From contig CM077645.1 of assembly GCA_039707465.1 (NCBI GenBank), forward strand, positions 145,817,503-145,881,502: 64,000 nt of DNA, given 5' to 3'. Source of the DNA: Rhabdophis nuchalis (Eukaryota > Chordata > Lepidosauria > Squamata > Natricidae). Made by a program: the position numbers and the translations under genes. Of this stretch, positions 25,351 through 35,420 are shown one piece after another (the first letter of the stretch is position 1; each line of letters opens with the position of its first letter). The notes below the pieces were generated by a model. That model did no database searches, was not told where the DNA came from, and saw nothing but the letters and a program-made list of their open reading frames with translations.

Positions 25351-26234
25351 TGGAATAAATCACAAAACTACAGTATATACACAAACGTCACTTTGCACTA
25401 TTATCCTGCTGTTGCAGTGAGAGTCACTGAAATGGCTGTATATACCCAATATAAATCACAATTTCAGATTAACATGTTAGAATGCTGAGACTTTCAAAGG
25501 ATGAGAATCAGCATCATGTACCAGCCAAGGAGAATGTGGCTACATCATCTGGGCATTTTAAAAAAAATGAAGGCATGAAAAATACAGAGAACTGACACCC
25601 AAGTCTTGATAAAAGGAGAAAAGAAACCAGGAATCCAAGGAGAAATAGATGTTTTTGAAATAACTTTGAATCAAGTACTCTAACCTGCTCAAGAAAAGAG
25701 TAGATTGATATATTCTTGATGTCTATGTAAGATAACCAAGCAAAATTGGGTGCAAAATTATCATTGAGTGGCAATTGTACACCCCAAAGTTCATATTCAA
25801 TCTCTGGGGTTATCAGTATAACCTTTTTGGTTTAATATTACCAATCTTTTAATGCTGTCTTTAGATTTGTGGGAATCTTAGCTAAATCCATGGTGTTTAA
25901 GGGTTGCTTTTCTTATATCACTCACAGCGAGTTAATAACCTGTGAAAAACTTTGTAACCTGCATATGGAATAATCATCATTATATGTTTCCCACTTATTG
26001 GTCTCTGGTAGCAGACCTACATTTTGTGATCCTTTGTGAATCAGTGCTGAAGCTACCATGAGGTGTGATTCTTTTGGAACAGTGACTAACTAACACAAGT
26101 GCCCAATAGATGTCAGGAGTGCTATTTTACCAGCATTCAGGCATTTTCAGAACTGTTGCAGGAGCAGTCAGTTCTAAACTCAACAGATCAGAATCATTTC
26201 AAGATTAGTCATGCCATCAAAAAAGATAACAACT
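25351..26234. other. Intronic sequence, nothing recognised
   Basis: AT-rich unique sequence with no definable feature. Confidence 0.55.
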
Positions 26235-26464
26235 AATTTCACTGTCTCAGGTTTAAGTAAGAAAAATCATAGGCAGTTTCTTTCTGATTAAAAGTATGTG
26301 TTTGTGTGTACATATACATACATGTATATATACACACATACATATATATATGTATGTATATACAGTATGTATGTATATAGGTAAGTACATATGTACATAC
26401 ATACTTTTAATCAGAAAGAAACTGCCTATGATTTTTCTTCCTTAAACCTGAAACAGTGAAATTA
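26235..26464. repeat. Large palindrome with AT/CATA-rich centre
   Basis: The left arm (26235-26300) contains CAGGTTTAAGTAAGAAAAAT and GGCAGTTTCTTTCTGATTAA. The right arm (26399-26464) is its reverse complement with few differences, reading TTAATCAGAAAGAAACTGCC and ending ACAGTGAAATT. The centre of about 100 nt is alternating TA/CA/GTA sequence that is also largely self-complementary. It could form a cruciform. It may be an inverted duplication around a microsatellite rather than a transposon, because the arm ends show no target duplication. Confidence 0.9.
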
Positions 26465-26468
26465 CCTA

Positions 26469-26487
26469 TTATCTATCTATCTATCTA

Positions 26488-26575
<88 letters not shown>
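26469..26575. repeat. (TATC)n followed by (TA)n
   Basis: A tetranucleotide array with one slip gives way to about 22 TA units, then ACACAC, immediately before the left end of the Tc1-like element at 26580. A Tc1-type transposon needs a TA target, so the array may have been the landing site. Confidence 0.95.
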
Positions 26576-26579
<4 letters not shown>

Positions 26580-26581
<2 letters not shown>

Positions 26582-26795
26582 GTTGCAAGAAAAAGTATGT
26601 GATCCCCTTGGGATTACATGGAGTTTTGCATGAATTGGTCATAAAATGTGCTCTGAACTTCATCTAAGTCACAACAATAACAAAACACAGTCTGCTTAAA
26701 ATAATACTACACAAACATTAGATGTTGCCATGGTTTAATTGAATATAACATGTAAACATTCACAGTGAAGGGAGGAAAAAGTATGTGAGCCCCTA
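26580..26795. repeat. Left terminal inverted repeat of the Tc1-like element
   Basis: About 200 nt, matching the right end in reverse complement over most of its length. The inner transposase-binding-like repeat AAAAAGTATGTGAGCCCC is at about 26776-26793. Confidence 0.85.
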
Positions 26796-26958
26796 GCCTA
26801 ATGACTTCTCCACGAGTTATTTGGAACCAGGAGTGAGCCAACCTTGACTCCAATCAGTGTGATGATATTGGATGTGTTGCTGACAGCTGTCCTGCCCTTT
26901 AAAAACACACACCTGGTTTGGGATTACTGGTTTCAAGAAGCACTGTCTGATGTGAACC

Positions 26959-27980
26959 ATGCCTCGCAGAAAAGAACTCTCAGAAGACCTACGATCAAGA
27001 ATTGTTGACTTGCATGAAGCTGGATAGGGTTACAAAAGTATTTTCAAAAGCCTTGATGTTCATATATCCATGGTAAGACAGACTGTCTACAAATGGAGTA
27101 AGTTTAGCACTGTTGCTACGCTCCATAGGCGGCGGCGTTCTGTAAAAATGATTGCAAGAGCACAGCGCAGAATGCTTCATGAGGTAAAGAAGAATCCTAG
27201 AGTGTCAGCTAAAGACCTACAGAAGTCCCTGGCACATGCTAACATATTTGTTGACACATCTACAACAAGGAAAACATTAAACAAGAATGGAGTACATGGG
27301 AGGACACCACGAAGGAAGCCATTGCTGTCCAAAAAAAATATTGCAGCACGTTTGAAGTTTGCAAAAGAGCACCTAGATGTTCCACAGCACTACTAGCAAA
27401 ATATACTGTGGACAGATGAAACCAAAATTGAGTTGTTTGGGAAGAACACACAGCACTATGTGTGGAGAAAAAAAGGCACAGCACACCAACAGCAAAACCT
27501 CATCCCCACTGTAAAACATGGCAGAGGAAGCATCATGGTTTGGGGCTGCTTTGCTGCCTCAGGGCCTGGATGGATTGTTGTCATTGATGGGAACATGAAT
27601 TCCAGAGTTTATCAAGACATTTTGCAGGAAAACGTACGACCATCTGTCCTCCAACTGAAGCTCCGCAGAGGATGGGTGATGCAACAGGACAATGATCCAA
27701 AGCATACATGTAATTCAACAAAAAATGGCTTCAACAGCACAGAATAGGCCTTCTGGAGTGGCCCAGTCAGAGTCCTGACCTCAACCCGATTGAAATGCTG
27801 TGGCATGACCTTAAGAGAGCGATTCACACCAGACATCCCAAGAATATTGCTACACTGAAACAGTTTTGTGAAGTGGAGTGGTCCAAAATTACTCCAGATC
27901 ATTGTGCAGGTCTGATCTGCAACTACAGGAACCATTTGGTTGAGGTTATTGCTGCCAAAGGAGGGTCAACCAGGTATTAA
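26959..27980 (+). pseudogene. Tc1-like transposase pseudogene
   Basis: Starts with ATG at 26959 and begins [16 protein letters not shown], the helix-turn-helix DNA-binding region. An in-frame TAG at 27025 stops it after 22 codons. The frame resumes through GRTPRRKPLL, is hit by a second TAG at 27394, and continues with the first catalytic aspartate in ILWTDETK, then GSIMVWGCFAASG and the second aspartate in QQDNDPKHT. In the A-run near 27720 a one-base change shifts the frame, so the catalytic glutamate block, [15 protein letters not shown], lies in another frame, ending at 27980. All three DD34E residues are still present in the DNA. Two nonsense codons and one frameshift show that the copy is not functional. 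Confidence 0.92.
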
Positions 27981-27984
27981 GTCC

Positions 27985-28192
27985 ACTGGTTCACATACTT
28001 TTTCCTCCCTGCACTGTGAATGTTTACATGTTATGTTCAATTAAACCATGGCAACATCTAATGTTTGTGTAGTATTATTTTAAGTAGACTGTGTTTTGTT
28101 ATTGTTGTGACTTAGATGAAGTTCAGAGCACATTTTATGACTAATTCATGCAAAACTCCACGTAGGGGTTCACATACTTTTTCTTGCAACTG
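27985..28192. repeat. Right terminal inverted repeat of the Tc1-like element
   Basis: Reverse complement of the left end with scattered differences. It carries the inner (TTCACATACTTTTTCCTCCC) and outer (GTTCACATACTTTTTCTTGC) repeats, then TA at 28193-28194. Confidence 0.85.
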
Positions 28193-28228
28193 TAATCAGC
28201 ACAAAAATGTATCATATATATCTGTGTT

Positions 28229-28232
<4 letters not shown>

Positions 28233-28268
<36 letters not shown>
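28233..28268. repeat. (TG)n microsatellite
   Basis: About eighteen TG units between the Tc1-like element and the tRNA-like repeat. Confidence 0.95.
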
Positions 28269-28272
<4 letters not shown>

Positions 28273-28284
28273 TTTTGAGCTGAT

Positions 28285-28677
28285 CAATAAATAAATCAGG
28301 GAGACTAGGATAGATCTATTTCAAGCTTTTTAGCTCTCATCAGCTAGCCATACCCTTACTGGGATTCGAACCAGGGAAGCATTACATGTGAGGCAGCTGC
28401 AATTGCCACCAGGCTCTTATGCTGATCAGCTGAGACAGGAGGATAAGTATATACTTGTGTCACAACACCCTGGTAAGTCCCAATTAAGGGAGGAAGCATA
28501 CTGCTTTCCTTTTCTGCCTTTCGGCTCATCACAGGAGACCATGCAGACAGAAAGCTATTTGTTTCGTTGCCTTTTGTTTCCATTTGTGTTTACGTTTGTG
28601 CTGGTACAGTAAATAAATAAACAAGGGAGACTAGTATAGATCTATTTCAAGCTATTTAGCTCTCATCAGCTAGCCAC
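28285..28677 (-). repeat. tRNA-related interspersed repeat with a duplicated end
   Basis: A 65-nt segment occurs twice in the same direction, at 28285-28350 and 28611-28677 (it includes GATCTATTTCAAGC and TAGCTCTCATCAGCTAGCCA), about 326 nt apart. Between the copies the minus strand reads GAGCCTGGTGGCAATTGCAG and then CCCTGGTTCGAATCCCAG, resembling a degenerate A box and a near-perfect B box of a tRNA (28361-28372 holds GGGATTCGAACC). This suggests a tRNA-derived SINE, or a short tandem array of a SINE-like unit. I recognise the sequence as recurrent in snakes but cannot name the family. Confidence 0.7.
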
Positions 28678-28699
28678 AAGCTAGCCCCAGTGGTGGCAA

Positions 28700-29520
28700 C
28701 TGAGTCAGCCCAGTTGTGCTAAACATGAAATAGAGGATCAGAATTCTGTTCCAACTATTATTTATTTAGAATGTCACATCTACCGAATGGTAAGCGAAAG
28801 GTGCACCAAGATTGCAAAAGTAGTGCTGGCAAGACACGTTTTGCTATAAACAAGCACCTGCAAAAGGTTATTCTTTGGAGTGTCCTACTTGGACTCACGT
28901 ATTAAAACTGTCATCAAAGTAGATCTGATTATTTTGCACATGGCTTTCCTGAAAGGATGTTATGATTTTCTCGATGTTTGGTGGCTGGTGATAAATTAAG
29001 CTTTTATGATGTCATGTGAAAGGCCACTGCTTGGATTTCCTCTTCTGTAGAGCGTGCTGAGGGATACAGTAAGAGACATGCTTCAAACACAAAATTACCC
29101 AAGCTCCTTTTTTAACCCTTTCGTTAACCATTTGTTTTAGAGTCTCTTGCCAGAGTAAATAGATTAACACATATACGACACAGTTTATAAATGATACATG
29201 TTTTGTGTTCACAAAAAGACAAAGTAATTGATGAACATAAGAAAAAAAGATCTTCCTGTTAGGACACCACAAAACAACTGGAAATTTACCAAACAGTATT
29301 CAGGTTCTCAAATTCTTTGTCAGGATGCAATCAGAAAGGTTGCCCAAAAATTGATACTAAAATCCTGGGGTATAAATATTGTCACTTTCTAAAGATCTAA
29401 TGAGAGAGAAGACTGCAGACTTTCAAATGAATATCTCCCAGATGTTGTGATATTTTCCGGTTTTGTCTTGGACCCTCTGTCTTACTTACTGTCGTACTTA
29501 AAACTGTTGGATGAAAAACC
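28700..29520. other. Intronic sequence, nothing recognised
   Basis: Unique AT-rich intron with no exon or repeat boundaries seen. Confidence 0.55.
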
Positions 29521-29529
29521 ATTGATATA

Positions 29530-29640
29530 ATAATCATCATCATCATCATCATCATCTCATCATCATCATCATCTTTATTGTCATTGTAATAAGATTGTAA
29601 TAAAATTACAATGAGATTTACTCCCCCGTTTTTGACAATA
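29530..29640 (-). mobile_element. L2-like LINE 3' tail with (ATC)n microsatellite
   Basis: On the minus strand it reads ATTACAATGACAATAAAGAT followed by (GAT)n. The same phrase CAATGACAA(TAAAG) ends the LINE at 49890-50500 and appears with another microsatellite at 53872-53940. Confidence 0.6.
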
Positions 29641-29649
29641 TAAAATCCC

Positions 29650-30484
29650 ATTATGCTGAAAACCATTTGCCTCCTAGGTAAAGCAGAAAAATTCCTTTTT
29701 GTCCAGAAAAAGAATATAGAAATTAATTTAAATGTTGTACATTAGTTTTTGTTTTTTTTTTAAGATTAAATTTAGAAGGGGAAATACCTCCAAGAATCAA
29801 GCCCCAGTTTTGGATCATACTAGACAAAATTTCAGAGATATTTGCTTACCTAAACAGAGAAACACAATGTCCGCGGGTGGGCAAAAAACCAGTGGTTGTG
29901 ACTTTTGACTTCTGTCAGCTTCTCCGTAGAGTTTCCTTGTGGGAAACTTTCAGTGAGCATCAGAAATCTTTTTCCCTCTGCCCATTTTCCTTTCTTGCCT
30001 CCCTCCCTTTCTCTCTCTTCCCCTTTCACTTCTGTCCCCAGCAGGCAGGGTGTTGCTGAGCAGAATGGAATGAAGGAATGATGTAAATTCAGAGAGATTG
30101 GAGGAGGAGGCTCCATTTTTCCTTTGACTTTCTCCCTACAGGCTTCCTGCAAACAAAGACTTTGTTAGTAGAAAGGTGAGAAGGATTGTTGGCTATCATA
30201 TCAGTTCCTTCTGGACTCCCTCTCGTAGGAAGCTGTCAGGGAACATTGAAAACAAGGATCGTGTGTTTACGATTGGGTGCGGCAGTGTATCCGCAGTGCT
30301 AAACTGCAGCAGCGCAGGGTCAAAAACCCCAAATTTCATTCCCTCCGAAGCAATAAATCTCAGCATTCTGTAGTTAGCCCATTTATGATAACTTTGCTGA
30401 CAACATTTTTGCCCTACGATGCCGCATTTTAGCCAATGAAAGTTTACAAAGTGTCAAACACAAGTGTTTTAATAATATATTGAT
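29650..30484. other. Intronic sequence, nothing recognised
   Basis: Slightly more GC-rich than its surroundings (29860-30320), but no coding or repeat signature is identified. Confidence 0.5.
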
Positions 30485-30597
30485 CAGGGGTGTCAAATAG
30501 GTGGCCCGTGGCCTGGATGCGTCACACACGCCCCAGCGCCGTGAATGGGAAAAATCTCACGTGAGGACAACGTGATGCATCGAGTTTGACACCCTTG
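30485..30597. mobile_element. Short hAT-type MITE, CAGGGGTGTCAAA ends
   Basis: Left CAGGGGTGTCAAAT and right AGTTTGACACCCTTG are near-perfect inverted ends of the family at 14011-14145. The flanks do not form a clear 8-bp duplication, so it is older or has lost one flank. Confidence 0.8.
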
Positions 30598-30796
30598 ATA
30601 TATGGAGTCTTCTTCCTCCAGCAAAGGGTCTGCAATATTGAAAGGTAAAATTCAGCATTCTGTAAATCATGCAAAAAATAAGGAAACCTAGTTAAGATAT
30701 TGCTGTAATACAGATTTAGGAAGGGTACGTAGTTTGTAAATAAGGCCAATAATATTAACTTTGTTTTTTGGTAATATTTTTTCGGATGGACTAAAG

Positions 30797-30931
30797 CAGG
30801 GGTCTCCAACCTTTGCAACTTTACGTCTGAAGGACTTCAGCTCCCAGACTTCTCCAGCCAGCTTTGCTGGCTGGAGAACTCTGGGAGCTGAAGTCCTTCA
30901 GACTTAAAGTTGCAAAGGTTGGAGACCCCTG
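30797..30931. mobile_element. Hairpin MITE (hAT-type) with perfect target duplication
   Basis: Nearly the whole 135 bp is one palindrome: CAGGGGTCTCCAACCTTTGC at one end and GCAAAGGTTGGAGACCCCTG at the other, with GGACTTCAGCTCCCAGA inside. It is flanked by a perfect 8-bp duplication GACTAAAG (30789-30796 and 30932-30939). Same family as 56673-56775. Confidence 0.95.
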
Positions 30932-30939
30932 GACTAAAG

Positions 30940-31792
30940 AACATACTGTCCTATCGTAGGAGATTTATCCCTCATCCTTCCCCCTTCACCATAGTTAGGC
31001 ACTGTCTGATGTCCTCGTGTAGTTTCACTAAAGGCAACCAGGCCTGTGACTATTCACCAGAAATTTCTGGGGGGAAATATTTCTCACTCTAGAAAGACAT
31101 TGATACAACATATCCATATAAATCACAGCCTCATGAGTCTTTCTACATGCTTTAAAATACTTGCGACCTTCAAAAACGGGCTATTTTATGTGTTTGAGTC
31201 TTCCAACAGACAAAGTTTTATGAGTACTATGAGAACAGTTCAGTGACATCATGTATCATCTATTGAAAACTTCAGAATCTGGCGTTTATCATTGACAAAG
31301 TGCAGTGTCATGGGAAGGGCGTGGGAGATTCATAAGACCATGGGGCTAAATTACCTCCAAAGTTAGACAGGATAAGGCATGAAGGTGTATGGGGAATATT
31401 TTTTTTAAATTCCAATAAATATGGGGATTAGAAATAATATTAGATAAGTGAGCTGCCTCTTGCCAGGAACAGACTTACGTTGTGCCAATTCATATTTCCT
31501 TTGAGCCACTTGGAAATTAGTTAGAAGGAACTTCAACTCCCAACTCAGTTGAAAAACCATAAAGATTTGACTGTCCAGAGGTAATTGGTAAGCTATACCA
31601 GAAAATAAAGAAGCAAAAGAGACAATGCTGCAGTCATGTAGTAAGTCTGGTTAGATGCCATCATTCCAAACCAGATGAAACTATTGTGTCTTTATGCATA
31701 AATGTTGGTATGTCAACTCAGAATTGAATAAATATGAAGTCTATGAGAGAGGTGGAAAGCACTTACGTAATTATGTATAAATCTTAGAAATA
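30940..31792. other. Intronic sequence, nothing recognised
   Basis: Unique intron, no supported feature. Confidence 0.55.
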
Positions 31793-32181
31793 CATGTAGT
31801 CCTCAATGTACAGTAGTTCATTTAGCGACAGTTCAAAGTTACAACAGCACTGAAAAATGTGACTTATGACTGTTTTTCACAGTTATTACCTTTGCAGCAT
31901 CCCCATGACCATGTCATCAAAATTCAAAAGCTTGTCAACTGGTTCACATTTATGACCGTTGCCGTGTCCCAAGGTCATGTGATCATCTTTTACGACCTTC
32001 TGACAAGTAGAGTCAGTGGGGAAGCCAGATTCACTGGGTTACTAACTTATTTACTTGCAGTGATTCACTTAACACCTGTGACAATGGAGGTCATAAAATG
32101 AGGCAAAACTCACTTAACAAATGTCTCACTTAACAACAGAGATGTTGGGCTCAATTGTGGTCGTACATTGAGGACTCCCTG
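31793..32181. mobile_element. MITE with TA target site, Tc/mariner-like (copy 2)
   Basis: Left CATGTAGTCCTCAATGTACA and right TGTACATTGAGGACTCCCTG, with TA on both sides. It aligns end to end with the copy at 5267-5647 in the same orientation. It contains an 80-codon open frame that is not a real gene. Confidence 0.72.
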
Positions 32182-32699
32182 TACACTGTTTTGCTTTTTT
32201 CGCTTTGCTTTAGGATTTCAAATGACTCCTTCTGATACTTTAAGTTTGCTGGTACTGCTCTACCTGATGATAAAGGACTTAGGTCTGCTTTACCCCCATA
32301 CATTTTAATGAGAACAAATCACTACAAATTGATTTCACAGATCAGTTCCATGCAGTTAATATGTTTGAATAAATGAATGCATGAGAGAGAATTATGAGCA
32401 GACCCCAACTGCCAGAGGTTCTTTGTAGTGGTAAATGGCTAATTGTTCTCATATGCCAGCTTTAAAAAAAATGTGCTGAATTTAGAGAAGTAACAAAAAT
32501 AAAGCTACGTTACGGTGACTTGAAATAAAAGCGTATTGCAATAAAGTTCCACACTGAGAAGATTATCCCACTAGAATATCTGCAAGGGGAAAAAAGGTTA
32601 AACCAACTTATGCCTCATCTATACTGGGAATACAAGTATGATTTCAGAATGATTTTTGTCTTTTTTCCCCTCTTCTACTGTAATGCAGAAGGGGAAACA
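32182..32699. other. Intronic sequence, nothing recognised
   Basis: AT-rich unique sequence leading into the candidate conserved element. Confidence 0.55.
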
Positions 32700-33260
32700 G
32701 TCTAATGGGCTAATCCGAACCCTGTTGAAATTAACATTGACTTTCGGCGTCTCTGGCTTAACCTTCCCCCAGGAGGGTTATCTCAATAACGAACCATTTT
32801 TGGCAAGTGAGGCAGTCAAATAATTTTGCCTGTATTTACATTGTCAGCCATGTGATTTGGTTGACATAAGCAGACCGATAAGGCCTGCATATGCTTTATG
32901 TCCTTGTGTTGATTAACTTGCGCACTGTTTCCATTAAAGCAATTAAGCACCATATTACACAGCACGCAGGGCCTGCTCCCGCTGTTTTGTTCCATTTGCC
33001 CTTTTATCTCCATGGTCATTGTGCTTGTCAGAGCCCACGCTGATGGACTCCCCCCAGCCCCAGGTTGAGCTAAAGTATTGTTTTCACACTGACGGCATTT
33101 CTCTCGGTTCCCCCTCCTCATAGACAATGCAACCAGTCCCAATTTCCTGGACAAACCAGACAGTTGGCTATTTTCTTCTTGTCTCTTATCACTCCCTGTC
33201 AGTGAAGCAGAGCTCTGGATTCAACTTCATTTTGTGCTGATATCCTGCAGGACGGTGGGA
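32700..33260. promoter_or_regulatory. Candidate conserved non-coding element in the GMDS intron
   Basis: A stretch of over 500 nt with balanced base composition, no microsatellite and no recognisable transposon, unlike its AT-rich, repeat-laden surroundings. A 112-codon minus-strand open frame (33154-32816) crosses it without resembling a protein. Low decay of an intronic stretch near a developmental FOX gene is how a conserved enhancer looks. This is inference: conservation cannot be measured from one genome. Confidence 0.4.
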
Positions 33261-35249
33261 AATGTACAGCCACATTATCTTTATCATCAGCCTTTTTTTG
33301 TTTTGTTTATTACTTCTTGGGATCCATGTTTTTTTCACTTTTTGAAGGCATTTGATGGAAGAATAACAAGCAGGTTTTTAATGGTTTAGGGAGGCCACGG
33401 CTTAGATTTCTTGGTCTGTGACTGACCGACGTATCTTGGAAATGTTTTAATGGGTCTTATCCTAAGATGTGCTGAGTGTCAACAAACTATGAAAGCAATG
33501 GAGGACTTAAGAGCTCAGCACCTCTCAGGATCCACTCCTAGTGGAAGGCGCCTACGCCGTGTTTAAAGTGATTTATTTGTGTGCTTTTAAAGAATGGAAA
33601 TGCTCCTTTGCTCACTTTAGGAGATGGCCTATTAATTGCAAGTTAAAGAGCTTTACACTTGAGTTCAGCAGAAAAGGCATGCATGGATTACTCACTGTTC
33701 CTGATAATGCTGCCATAATATTAATAAAAACAACAACAGTGAAAATTATTAGATATGGTTCCAACTATTGGGGTTAACTAGTTTTTACAACCTTTAGAAC
33801 AAATGTAGGCGAAGAACCAAATGTATGAGATTCTTCTATGTCAACTTTGCTTTCCTAAAAATACAAAGAAATGAAAGCTGAATGTAATTCATAGATATCT
33901 CCCTCAAATTTATAAAGATAGCTAGCCTCTATTATTGTTAATGTTCACCTTGTAAGTTAAAATGTATTGATGAAGATTGTAATCCACTATATCTGAAGAC
34001 AAAATAATCAGTCTTCCACCTCATTCCATACCGGCTTTCTTGGTTTTCCCTGCATTGTATGCCATTAACTCCTCCTTCATATATTGGTTTTGTAATTTCA
34101 TCATTCATTCATTCATTTTGCACAGCCAGCCAGGTAAACAAGGGATATTTTGAATTATATTTCTTGTTTTATCATACAGTCTTAACATTACAAATCATTT
34201 GTGGTCTTAACTAATTTCACAGCATCATCTGCATACAAAGTATACAACTAATATAACACTAACATCACCACCAGTATTCCTTAAATATTTATCATAAATG
34301 CATTAAACAAACAATTTATTTACTTACCGGTACTTATTTATTTACTTACTTACTAACTTACTTATTATAAGCAGTTTACAAAAAAAATATGAAACCTATA
34401 AAACAATTTTTAAAAATAATAGCAATAAAAGAAGAAACCCAAAAACAAAAAAGATAGAACTGAGAAGTAACATACCAACGCCTTACATCCCCACTTACTG
34501 GTATTATAAATCTTCTTCGTTTTTGTATTTCTTCTTATTACCATTCCCTTTGATGAAGTTTGCAGTCTATAAAGGAACAATAACTACATTTTCTAATTGA
34601 CAGCACAAGTGTAACATTTACACACATGTTAAGCAACTCACACCACCAGCAAACTTAATTTAGTATTTCTACAGTTATATCACATACATATTCAGCATTA
34701 CAATTTTTCAATATACAGCACAGCATTTGTTATTTTCTTCTTTCAATATCTTCTTGACATGAATATTAATAGAATTTATTGCACAACAGCACAACAGCAT
34801 AGTAATGGCATCCCCATAAAAATCTTTAAACTCCTAGCATTATCTTACTTTACTTTCATGCTAAATCATTTCATTCGATTTTTCTTAATTCTACTAATTC
34901 TTCTGGATTTCCTTGTTGGTCCTTTCTGACTATTTATGAAAGAATTGTTTATTTGTATAACACTTGCTATACATTTTGTCAGTATTTTGTAGTTTTAATC
35001 ATTCTTTGTCTTTGTGCCATACATACATTATACAATATTTTTTTATTCTCATCCTCCATTCTTTTTCCATATTTGCATGTTCCATTTTGCTCTGAAAAAG
35101 TCGTCTTTTTAGGTATTTTTTCATGTTGGACACTCTGCCTGAAGTCATGCTGAAGTAATTTCGCACTAGTTCCTACAAATTTCATTTTCTTCCATGTCCA
35201 TTTCTGTAAAGATCCATTTTTAATACTATCAAATAATGATCTATCCCCC
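33261..35249. other. AT-rich intronic sequence with simple repeats
   Basis: Contains an ATTC run near 34101-34118 and a TACT/TATT-rich run at 34328-34370 that may be an old LINE tail. No coding exon. The long AT-rich stretch 34490-35250 may be a decayed retroelement that I cannot assign. Confidence 0.45.
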
Positions 35250-35257
35250 ATTCAGAA

Positions 35258-35412
35258 CAATAATGGTATTCGATTCTCTTCACTACCGGTTTGCTAGTAG
35301 GAGCACATGCTGAGAAGGTCCGTGATGACGTCAGGGTGGGTGAGCAGAGCTTCGCGCTGGCACCACTACCAGTTTGACCAAACTGGTGCGCACTAGCAGC
35401 ATACCACCTCTG
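35258..35412. mobile_element. hAT-type MITE, CAGAGGTGG family, with target duplication
   Basis: The left end CAATAATGGTATTCG is degenerate and the right end ATACCACCTCTG is better kept. The flanks are a perfect 8-bp duplication ATTCAGAA (35250-35257 and 35413-35420), which fixes the boundaries. Inside are ACTACCGGTTTGCTAGTAGG and ACCAGTTTGACCAAACTGGT, typical of the family. Confidence 0.85.
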
Positions 35413-35420
35413 ATTCAGAA

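Larger units (their letters stand above)
26580..28192 (+). mobile_element. Tc1-like DNA transposon, IR/DR type, inactivated
   Basis: About 1.61 kb long, the usual size for Tc1-like elements. Outer ends CAGTTGCAAGAAAAAGTATG and CATACTTTTTCTTGCAACTG are perfect inverted repeats, followed on the right by the TA target. Each end is roughly 200 bp and contains two directly repeated GTATGTGA.CCCC sites, one at the tip (about 26595 and 28170) and one inside (about 26780 and 28000), the IR/DR layout known from the Sleeping Beauty group. It encloses a broken transposase gene (26959-27980). Such elements move by cut and paste with a DD34E transposase. This one is dead but structurally complete. Confidence 0.93.

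Noticed and set aside
28361..28372. GGTTCGAATCC (minus strand) as a tRNA gene
   Set aside because: A B-box is present but there is no acceptor stem or anticodon arm, and the sequence is part of an interspersed repeat.
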